DNA of 64,000 bases from Bombyx mori (lineage: Eukaryota > Arthropoda > Insecta > Lepidoptera > Bombycidae). Every line of letters starts with the position of its first letter. Positions within the stretch are counted from its first letter, which is position 1. The position numbers were made by a program, and so were the translations under genes. The stretch is taken from the NCBI RefSeq assembly GCF_030269925.1, contig NC_085117.1, forward strand, positions 9,300,731 through 9,364,730, given 5' to 3'. Below are positions 23,901 through 35,900 of this stretch, in pieces. The notes under the pieces are model-generated. The model saw only the letters and a program-made list of their open reading frames with translations, did no database searches and was not told the DNA's origin.

Positions 23901-26900
23901 CACCTACTAGTTAAGGTTCCGCTGGAATAGCCTCTCTAGGCTACCAGTTTAGGTAGGAAAAAAAAAAGGTGGGCGGTGGCGTTGGTGTTGTTATGTCCAT
24001 GGACAACCACTTAAAACCAAATGGATCATGAGTTGAATTATAATAGGGAAAACTAGATTAATATATTAGCCAATACGGATTGAGGCAAGTCATAAGTAGT
24101 TCGAGATGAGGTAAGGTAATTTTTTTTTATTGCTTAGTTGGGTGGACGAGCTCATAGCTCACCTGGTTTTAAGTCGTTACAGGAGCCCATAGACATCTAC
24201 AACCGTAAATGCGCCACCCACCTTGAGATATAAGTTCTAAGGTCTCAAGTATAGTAACAGCGGCTGCCCCACCCTTCAATCCGAAACGCCTTACTGCTTC
24301 ACGGCAGAAATAGGCGGGGTGGTGGTACCTACCTGCACGGACTCACAAGAGGTCCTAGTAATTTTTAATTTATTCGTTCACAAAATTTGGCATCGTTCTA
24401 AAAAAAATAGTTTAATTTTTAAACCGGTTCCGTGTCCAAGGTATCGTGGGCGACCTGCTGCAAGACAATCAGCCCAAGCTGTACCAGCAGGACATGAAGC
24501 ACGGCGGCACCCCGCTGCACTGGGCCGTCTCCAGGGAGGTCATCGACGCGTTGGTCGACAAGAACTGCGACATCAACGCTTTGAACTTCGACGGCCGCAC
24601 CGCCCTGCACGTGATGGTGCTGCGCGGCCGGCTCGAGTGTGCGATCGCGCTGCTGTCCAGGGGCGCGGAGATATCTGTGGCCGACAACGAGGGAAACACG
24701 CCGCTTCATTCGGCGGTCAAACAATCGTACGTGATCACTCAAGCGCTGGTGGTCTTCGGTGCTGACCTGAACGCGAGGAACAACGCCGGCCACACGCCCA
24801 GGCACGCCGTGCTCGCAGACACCTCCAATAACTCTGACAAGATTCTCTATGTTCTGCATTCCGTCGGAGCTAAAAGGTAAGGTTTGTGTGTTTATTATTG
24901 GAATATTTGTTGCCTTGTGGAAGCCCTGAGCCGTTATACCCAACTGTCAATATAAGTACAGTAATGCAACCGTCATTTTTAGATATGTTACAAAATCAAA
25001 TACAGGGTTGTCAAAAGAAACATTATTAAAATAATATGTTTATGAAGACAATCTTAAATAGCCACGAGCACAGTTCAAACCATTAAATACAACTCAGAAG
25101 AACGAAGAACGTGGAATAGAATCATTCAAGTTCCAAAACTTTTTATTTAGTTGTCACTAAAAAGTTAACCTAAGGGACGCCTTCTGGCTAGCTGGTGCGA
25201 TGATCTCCGAACGGTGGCCGGCAAGAAGTGTATGAGGAGAACCGAAGACCGGGCTCAGCGGTGTGGATTGGGAGAGGTCTAGGTCCAGCAGTGGTCCACT
25301 GTGGGCTGATATTGATAATGAAAAAGTTAACCTTAGATCATTACTTAATGATGTTTATTTTTCTTATATGACATAAACTTTTGACACGTGTAGTTAAATA
25401 CATCTCTAGTGATTATTTTTCACTTTTAGTTAGTATTTTCATCCAGTTCGGTTTTTGGTCCCATTTTTAGTGCTTAAATGGGTAGACGAGTTTACGACCC
25501 ACCTGTTACAAGAGTCTATATACATAAATATATAGATTCAATATCCGATATCGAGTATCGATATATAGATACAATTCGATACGCGGGAAAACCGATATTA
25601 CCCACGCCTATTAGAACTTGATTTGATAAATTAATATCCGACGCTACGTCTTACATCTATAGTCGACGCAATTTAAACTGAGTCGTCGGTTACTGACAGT
25701 AGGAACGTAATGCAACCCGTTATCGATGCTTAGCTACGATCTATACAGTTTCTCTATGATTGATAATATTTTATCTTACAAATTAAATTTATTTTCAGAT
25801 AGCGAAAATTTATTCCGATTAATACATAACATAATTGAGCATATCGATCGTATCTAATCCGTTATCGATATGTTTCACTACAATTCTTACGCACATCACT
25901 ATAGTAGAATTATTTTGTCCGTGTAGTTTGGGTCATAAAACATAGTCCGGCTAGGGCGGTGAGCATGTTGCTCGAACGCAACGCCATTATCGATAAAAAC
26001 ATATGAGTCATCGAAGGCAGGTACACGACGACGGGGTGGTATACGAAGGGTGGTGATACATTGTTATGTTATGAGTTATTTGTACTTACCTGCAAATTAT
26101 AGTACATTATGTCGAAGAGAAATGTGTTTTTATGCATTCGTTGTCTGAATTTCTTTAGTGACACAATGGCTACTCCTTTGTTTTGTATCAAAACGGCAGA
26201 ATTTATTCAAAATAATATTTGCACGTGTTGCTATCAACATTTTCACTGAAATAAGAATAGATCCCGAAAAGTTACAAAATGTTAATTTCTGCCGTTGTCG
26301 TTAACTTGCTGTGGTGATTATGTGTAAGTGTTCGATTAGTGATTTTTTCTTTCATTTTTATCACTAACCCACAAAAATGACAAAACTAAATACACTACCG
26401 ATAACGCTTATCGACAACAATATTGCGCATAACTATGCTTGTCCATAAGGCTTGTGAGTGGAAGAGAGAGCGAAATACTCACTTCACCGCTTCGATTTTG
26501 ACCCAAACTGCACGGACAAAATAATTCTACTATACACCTCACCATAAGACCTGTAAGTGCGAGCGAGACAGACAAATCAATATGATTTATGACCCGAAGC
26601 CTCAGTTCATAATGCGTCGACTACAGAAATAGAGCTGAGCAACGAATATTTATTTTACGTTTCGGTACTTGAAGTTGAGGTTCGTTTGGCAGGTGTCCCC
26701 CCGAGCAGGTGGGCTGCGGGCCGGGCTGCGCGGCGCGCGGGGACTACAACGGGGTGCCGCCCTCCACGCTCAGCCCCCCGCCCGCCCGGACGCTCATTAA
26801 CCACATGCTGTCCGTGGCCGCCATGGAGAAGGCGTCCTGCTTTGATCCCAGCGAAAAACAGGGCCGGTTAGTATACGGGTCTTTTGACTTCTTCTCATTC

Positions 26901-29900
26901 TTTGAAGTATGACATTTGATTTCTTGCGAAGCCATTGTTTTAAAAAATTGTCATACTTATAAAAAAGTTTAATTATAAAATACGAATATATTTTGTTATA
27001 CGAAAAATGATATTATGGAGCGACATAAGATGAAGTTGATTTATATTGAGACTGTATAATCAATTGGAATAACATTAAATCAAATGAGATAGTATGATTA
27101 TATATTATAATTATGACATCATCTTATTATATGAGATAAAGGCGTTGTGATGTCTGTTGGCTTCCACTGCCCTCCATCCGAGCCGTGAAGTGGGTCACGG
27201 ACCGAGCGCTATCAATAAACAATAACATCGCAATTTATCTTTACGAAGTTTATCTACTTGATCTACTTATGCTTATTAATTGAAATAATCGCGCATAATA
27301 GCAAGTCTCATAATACACTAAAATCTTTATTTATTAGGTCACGGAAATAATAAACATATGAAGAAATATATGATCAATTAATATCTGTGCTCGCCGCCTT
27401 CGTTACATACGTGTGGGATTTGCTCAAAGTAAATAGCAGTTTTTTTGAAAAGGAACAAAATTTGTTAGGATAACAATTTATTAGGATCAAAGGCTTTTGC
27501 TTTATAAAGCACAAGTCCGGCCTCGCGTGGAGTACTGCTCCCATCTCTGGGCCGGACCTCCCAAATACCAGCTTCTTCCATTTGACTCCATACAGAGGAG
27601 GGCCGTTCGGATTGTCAATAATCCCATTCTCACGAATCGTTTGGAACCTCTGGGTCTGCGGAGGGACTTCGGTTCCCTCGGTATTTTGTACCGTATGTTC
27701 CATGGGGAGTGCTCTGAGGAATTGTTCGAGATGATACCGGCATCTCGTTTTTACCTTCGCACCGCCCGCCACCGGAGTAGAGTTCATCCATACTACCTGG
27801 AGCCACTGCGGTCATCCACAGAGCGTTTCCAGAGGTCTTTTTTGCCACGTACCATCCGGCTATAGAATGAGCTCCCCTCTAGAGTGTTTCCTGAGCGCTA
27901 TGACATGTCCTTCTTCAAACGAGACTTGTGGAGAGTATTAAGCGGTAGGCAGCGGCTTGGCTCTGCCCCTGGCATTGCTGAAGTCCATGGGCGACGTTAA
28001 CCACTCACCATCAGGTGGGCCGTATGGTCGTCTGCCTACAAGAGCAATAAAAAAAATAATAATAACACGTCGTAATCGTTCACACTCTTACTATGCCCGA
28101 TCGCCATCTTGACCATTTCCCCTCCATCCCTTTCTTCCTCATACATTCATCCCTTTCACTCGAAAACGTACCGTTTTCCCACGTATGTACCGTGTACTCG
28201 TCTGATGATCCGCGAACACGTACCTAAGTCCTAGACACATACCATCAGATAGGACAAGATACTTAATCCAGAACCAACGGTCTTTGAGATATTCGAACGC
28301 AATTCCAGTTTGCTGTGCCTGGACGGCGGCGGCATCAGGGGCCTGGTGCTCGTCCAACTGCTCCTGAGCCTGGAGGAGGCGGTCGGGAAGCCCATCATAC
28401 ACTGCTTCGACTGGGTGGCCGGGACCAGCACCGGGGGCATCCTGGCGTTGGCGTTGGCCAGCGGGAAAACGTTAAGGGAATGCCAGCAGCTGTACTTCAG
28501 ACTGAAGGAGCTCGCGTTCGTTGGCATGAGACCGTACCCTTCGGAGGCGCTCGAGAACATCTTGAAGGAGTGCTTAGGTAAATAACAAGTTTTATGTACT
28601 TTTAAGAGCTACCCTACTGGTGGTAGGACCTCTTGTGAGTCCGCGCGGGTAGGTACAACCGCCCTGCCTATTTCTGCCGTGAAGCAGTAATGCGTTTCGG
28701 TTGGAAGGGTGGGGCAGCCGTTGTAACTATACTGAGACCTTAGAACTTGTATCTCAAGGTGGGTGGCGCGTCTACGTTGTAGATGTCTATGGGCTCCAGT
28801 AACCACTTAACACCAGGTGGGCTGTGAGCTCGTCCACCCATCTAAGCAATAAAAAATAAATAAAAAAAATTTATAACTGTTGGTCGGTATAAAGAGTCAT
28901 GGTATATTCGGTTGTGGTTCTTCTGAGAACTGTTGCTCTAATTTTTTTTAAGTAGTGTGCATATCGTCGTTCATAAAACAAAAAAAAAGTTCACCCCGGG
29001 AAAAAAAGTATAAGTTTCCAATCTGCACTGTATTGTCTCCATAAACGAGCGATTTTTTTCCATTTAAATGTATTATTCACTAGCTGACCCGGCAGATTTC
29101 GTAGTGCCTCAATCGATAAATAAAATACCTAAACTTTTGTATAAAATAAACTTAAAATAAACATCAAAGGAAAAACAAAATAGCAATTTTTATTTAATTC
29201 CGAGCGTTTTCATATTTATCTACCTTTTAAACCTTCTCTGGATTTCCACAAATAACTCTAGACCAAAATTAGCCAAATCGGTCCAGCCGCTCTCGAGTTT
29301 TAGCGAGACTAAACGAACAGCAATTCATTTTTATATACATATATAGATAATAATGTATTTTTGTTCATTCTGTTAATTACTGGCAATTTTAGTTTTTTAT
29401 AAGACGACAAAATAATTACAGGTACAGAAACAGTAATGTCGGATATAAAGCATCCGAAGCTGATGATCCTGGCCGTGCTCGCCGACCGGAAGCCGGTGGA
29501 CCTGCACATCTTCAGGAACTACAAGTCCGCTCATGAAATACTCAGCGAACACAACGGCACGACCGGTTAGTACAATATGTACAACTTCTGATAAATTAAA
29601 TGTAAGGACGTCGTTGCAAACGCACGTTCACTCTTCAATAAACGGTGTTATGCAAAAGTGACTCGATAAAAATAAAGTTAAATTTCCTAATGACATTCTT
29701 GAGTTTGGACTGGTTTGAGGTTCAAATTCAATGGCAGCTACTTACGGTAAACAATAAAACTGCAATTATAATTTAAAAAAAATGCGTTTATTATTTTATT
29801 TCATAACGACTATTATCCATACCAATCTTCGATCAATAATACTACTAGATTCGCGATTAGCGCTTCAAAAGCGGCCCGAAAAATAAGACCACAAATAAAT

Positions 29901-32900
29901 TTGTGGTCTTATTTCAAATTAGTATGGTCCAATCATAGCCAACACTAAGACGTCAAAACGCTGCAATGCGCGTTCAAAAACTGAGTAAAAAACCACCGTA
30001 ACACCAAGGTTTTGGAAGGAATATCTTTTTTTGGTAAATTTATATTATTAAGTGTTTTTTATAAAATAATAAACACAATTATATTGTAAATAAAACACAA
30101 TTTACGAATATTGTAATTGTTTGGCCAATGTTTGCAACAAGGCACCAACTATTGTAACAAACATCACCTATTCTTGGACAGGGAATGCATAGAGTAGTTT
30201 TGTTATTTTATAATGTTATTTTTGTTTGTAGATTTCCTAGTAGCCCCTTATCGCTGTGCACAATGGATATATATTGTCGCGAAAGAAAGAGGAGAAGAAA
30301 TATAGAACTCTTATAAAAATTCTAGAATTGTTCAATGGTGGTGGCAAATCAATCCAAAAAAGTATTAAAAAAACTTTATATGTATGTGTAAATATTTTAA
30401 GCGTATATGCTGAAAAGGATTTGTTTTCTGGGGGAAACGAACACAGCCATAAAATAAGCCTAAATTAAACTGATTATAGAAAAATTCATTGATATAAGAT
30501 TACATTATATTTGTAAAAAAGAAACCGCTCATATAAAAATGACTTCTAAAAGACAGCTTTATAACAAACTGAATCTGTTTAAAGTTAATTAAACCTACAT
30601 TATTGTTTTAATTACTTCTGTATAAAGAATACGTGGAAAACATGTTTCGTGTTTCCTTTCATATTTTTTTTACTTTATTCAATTTTATTTTTTATCACCT
30701 ATTTGTTGTAATAGCGGCAATGTAAAATATTATCTACTACTTTTTTGAATCGGTCAAAAATAGTTGCGACCATACAAAACAAACCTAAAACAAATATGTA
30801 TATTCTGCAACTCTATGTCTTTCAATACTTACTGTGTTCTGAGCATTGAAATGTAATACCAAGAACTACATCTAGTTCCACAATACAATAAGCACGAAAT
30901 TTTAAACAAATATTTTTAACCTTATAAATTAGGCTTTAAGTATCATTTTAGAATAAATATTTTTGTACTGATGACTTTTTATGTTCAAGTGACATTTTAA
31001 ATTTATTCCATAATATTCTTTTTCTGACGAAAGGACCTAAATACATATATTTTGCAATGGTAATTAAACTTTATGTTTAAGTATTAAGGTTTATAATAAA
31101 CTGAAGTCGTTAACATTATTAAACTTTTTTCTAAGAAATGAAGATGTTTTCGTGTCTGCAAACGTGGCCACGGGAGCGTCTTATTTTTGTTCCTGATCCG
31201 TAATCTAGTACTATTATTGATCGAAGATACCAATGATTATCAATTGTTTTGTTGTTGCGACGCCTTTTTAAAAAATGACACCAATACACAAAGACGTATA
31301 AGTATAAAATTTGTTTACTTGTATATAGAACAGTGTGTGGCGCGGCGGTGGTTGAGAAACATTGATCTATATAATCCTAGATTGGCTGTCACAATCGGAC
31401 ATACAAATGGGATAAGTACGTAGGGTTCTGTGGTTACGCAGATATAAAAGTAATCTATGTATTTAACATAATAATTCGACTGACTTGTTGCCGCAGTAGC
31501 GTCCCTTACTGCTGGACCGAGGGTCGTGAGTTCCTATTCTAACATTGAGCAAACGTTTACGTAACGCACAAGTTTTGTTGGGTGTCTAATATAAATAAAT
31601 ATAAACAGATCAACTATGTATTTTGGTTCTTAGTACCGAGAATCTTAATTTAGGGCCAGATGAACTTATGGGGTTTTGTACCTGTTTTTTTTTCCACCTA
31701 AACTGATAGCTTTGAGAGGCTATTTCAGCGTAATCTTAACTATGAGGTGAACTCATGGGGTTCAAACCTGACGACGTTGCTAACACGAACCCTAGCAAGA
31801 GCCGTGCTTCGCAAAATCTACCACCGGATCGGAAACGCGACCCACAGAAGATCCGGCGAGAAACTCAGTGGGCTTGTACCTGATTATTTATAGATTTATT
31901 TAATGTTGTTTTGCTATGCTGGTTTCTTAACGAGTGCACTGTGCCGTCAGGTCCGGCGGCCGGCGGCGGCGACGAGTCGGCGGCCCCCCCGCCCCCGCCC
32001 CCCCACCAGCAGCTCGTGTGGCAGGTGGCGCGCGCCACCGGGGCCGCGCCCTCCTACTTCCGAGCTTCGGGCAGGTACGGCACTCGCCCCTCACACTGAA
32101 CGGAGGTCGTAGCACGCGACGTGAGGCTTCAAGTGAATGGTCTCAACGGCAGTCTGATGTACCGAGAAATATCGTCAAACTTCATGAACACAACACAATA
32201 CATAAAACGCTACAATTTTGCTAAAACTTAACAGATCTAGTCTGGCTTCGATTATAGTGCGCCACTGTTGGTATATTTACACATAGATATTTAAAAAAAA
32301 ATCGGTATGAGCCTTCGAGTACAGGCGAATCTGAAGGCTAACTTCGAACCGAACTCTACTATGCTTTGGTAGATACGCAAGCAAGGATACAAAATTTACT
32401 GGTGTTTACATTTTTTTTTGTCACTTACGCAATACGAAAAAAGGCTCTTTGGCGCTCTTACGAGACGTTCGATTTAATGTTATTTCAGATTAGTATACGA
32501 GTATTCTTGTTATTCCGTTATAGTAATATAATACTAACTTTTACCCCCGGTTACATTCGTATATAATTAATTAATGAAATAGAAACTTGAGATATTTTTC
32601 TCTATTTTGTTTATTTCTGCTCTTCTCATATTTGACCCGAAGCAGTAATCCGTCTAGTTCGACAGTTGAGACTTAGACCGCATGTCACAAAAGTGAGTGG
32701 CGCTGTTCACGTCAGTCATGTCTCTGAACTCCGGTAACCACTTAACATGAGGTGGGCCGTACATTGGTTTACCCGTTAATGCAAGAACAAAGTTAGTTTT
32801 GATAATTCGCTCGCAGGTACCTGGACGGTGGGCTCATGGGCAACAACCCCACCCTGGACGCGCTCACGGAGCTGGCGGAGCTGGGCCTGGCGCTGCGCGG

Positions 32901-35900
32901 CACCGGCCGGGGCGAGCTCGCCGCCGCCTGCGGCCTCAAGATAGTCGTGTCCTGCGGGACAGGTGCGTGCCCACACCGTACACTTGCATGGGTCGCTAAA
33001 CGTGACGAAAGGAAGATCTCTTACGTACCCGATCCTGTAGACCGAATTGTACATAGTCGACATCGCCCAAAACACGTCATTACGGATCCTCCCGATCCAT
33101 TAACGGTGCTTTTAGGTACCACAAGCACCGGTCACCGTCCTCGAATTAACCCACAGACACAGTCCACTGAGTTTCTCGCCGAATCTTCACAGTGGGTCGC
33201 GTTTCCGATCCGACGGTAGATTCTTCGAAGCACTGCTCTTGTTAGGGCCAGTGTTAGTAACACTCCGGTTTGAGCCCCGTGAGCTCACCTACACGTTAGG
33301 GTGAAGCTGAATTTGCCTCTCAAGGCTATCAGCATAGGTAAGAAAAAGAAAAAAAAAGGAAGATCTTCCACCGAGCGGGTGATATTGCTCGGTAGACCGA
33401 AGGTCCAAATGTTGTTGTTCGGAACTTGTATATATGCAAGATAATCTTGAAAATGTCGTAAATGAGATTCAGGCATCTCTCAAATATCTTGCGTTCTGTA
33501 ATGGTTACCGCCACAAACGGAACGTGTTTTATAACCAGAAGTCACATTATGTCGAATTCAACTTAGGGGACGCGCCGGGTATGTGAGTCTTGACGATCCA
33601 CCGTTTCTGGGAGGGGACTGCGGACCCAAGGATATCTTTAGAGCCTTACCCATTAAAGGACTCCACCTACACTCTCTCAGTCGACGTCCGATCTCTGCTC
33701 GGGGTCAGAACCCGGCAGAGTAGGGGACCCCGCGGTTAACACTACAATTAGACTCGCGGAACGAGCCTGAGCCCGCTGATTGTCATTCCAATCTTCTGGT
33801 GCCGGCGCGCTGGAGTGACGTCGATGTTTGCGCAGACTTGACCTCTCAGGTCAGCCCGTGACCACCACCAGTAGGAGATGTCCTCGTCACAAGGGTCGGG
33901 GTTGAATGTACGCCCCCTACGACCCCCCGGATCGGTGCGGTAGAAGAGCTCTTTCTGTGCCGTTCCGCCGCTTAACTATGGAAAACGGAACCTAACCTAA
34001 ATTTTATCAAAGGATTCTTGTTGATCATAAAATGAACTGTAACAAAAAATAATTATTCCGCTGCGCGTAATTCGTTTTCAAATGATTCTTGTCCGCCTGA
34101 TGGTTGTCTGGAAGAGATCGTTCTTAGCGATAAGACCGCCTATTGTACTTTTTTTGTATTTAATGTATCATTATTTTTTGGTGTACAATAAAGAATACTC
34201 TCTCTCTCTTTTGTAGCGTAGACTATGCTTTATTGTACATCAAAATAAACACAAATACAAAACATTAAGTACAGAAGTACAATGGACGATTTTATCAGTA
34301 AAAACGATCTCTTCCGAACAACCATACGCTGGACAAGAATCGCTTCAGGAAAGAAATTAACCGCAATGTACTTATCGATTGATAAAGAATATAATATTCA
34401 TAAATATCAATACTATAATGATGAATTGTGGTTAATATTTATTTAAGAAATCACCCAACTATCTCTGAATGTGTCGAGTAATTTTCCTGCGAAAATATTT
34501 GCGTTTGATTTTCAGGACAAATCCCCGTGACGCTCGTGAAGGACTTCGACGTGTTCAAGCCGGAGAGCCTGTGGGACACGGCGCGGCTGGCCTGGGGACT
34601 GTCGGCGCTGGGCAGCCTGCTGGTCGACCAGGTCCGACCTTGAAATGTTTCATTTTTTAAACCTACCCGCTACAGATAAAAATCGAAAATAAAACCAGAC
34701 TTTTTGGCGGGAATGCGAGGAGTGAAGTTGTGTAATTTGTTTTATTTAGTATTTCTTCAGGTTTAAATGTGTAATAACGGTGGTTTATTAACTGTTTAAT
34801 ATCTGTGAAAGTGTAAAAATGTGGGAAAATGAAACAAAGCCGCTGGACGTAACTTCTCTGGGTCCTCCCAAAAAGTCCACTGAAAAAATCTCAGTAAACG
34901 ACCACCATTTTACTGAGATTACATTTCATTCCATATCATCTCATCTCATTTCATTTCAGTTGATTAATGTCTGTAATTAATCATCTTCATTTCATTTCAC
35001 TCCATATTATCATTTTTCATAAAAATAAGAATCTAAATTAAAATAAGACATGACTTAAAAGTCTTAGTTACTAGGTCATAAAATCCCATAAAAAAAGGAT
35101 AAAAAAACATCTGTGCAATTCACACATGGTAGAAGTGAAGTCTTCAACAATTTAGGGCTTCAAGATAATGAGAGATTTTAGTAATTATCATAATGTTTTT
35201 TTTTTACTAGCGGTAGAACGTCTTGTGAGTCCGCACGGGTAGGTACCACCACCCTGCCTATTTCTGCCGTGAAGCAGTAATGCGTTTCGGCTTGAAGGGT
35301 GGGGCAGCCGTTGTAACTATACTGAATTCTTAGAACTCATATATCAAGGTGGGTAGCAGCATTTACGTTGTAGATGTCTATGGGCTGCAGTAACTGCTTA
35401 ACACCAGGTTGGCTGTGAGTTCGTCCAACCATCTATGCAATAAAAAATATCTCAAGGCTATCAGCATACGTAGAAAAATAAGTAGTCTAGTTGGTAGTTT
35501 TAGTTGATTACATAGGTTGTGTCTCGTGCAGGCGACGCAGGCGGACGGGCGCGTGGTGGAGCGGGCGCGCGCGTGGTGCGGCGCGGCGGGCGTGCCCTAC
35601 TACCGGTTCTCGCCGCCGATGTCGCGCGACGTCAGCATGGACGAGCGCTCCGACGAGAGGCTGGTCTGCATGCTGTGGGAGGCGCAGGCCTACATGCGCG
35701 ACCACCGGGACGAGGTCGCCGAGCTGGCCGCCCTCCTCGCCGACGCCGGTCAGTCCACCCTCACGAACACTTAGATATTCATAACACGATTTAAGTAAAG
35801 CATTGACACGGGCTGGGGTTCGGGATAAATAAAAATTATACCGAAGTACAAATTAACACTGTATTAACACTTATAGTAGAATTGTTTTGTCCGTGCAGTT

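Noticed and set aside
24419..24943. Minus-strand ORF of 174 codons
   Set aside because: It is the antisense shadow of PLA2G6 exon 7, which has clear ankyrin repeats and splice sites on the plus strand.
31903..32224. Several overlapping Arg/Pro/Ala-rich ORFs
   Set aside because: They are off-frame readings of GC-rich PLA2G6 exon 11.
33285..33514. Minus-strand ORFs of about 60 codons
   Set aside because: They read LINE tail and AT-rich intron; no motif or splice context.
35491..35794. Alternative plus- and minus-strand ORFs over PLA2G6 exon 14
   Set aside because: Only the frame reading [23 protein letters not shown] matches the PLA2G6 C-terminus; the others are GC-driven shadows.
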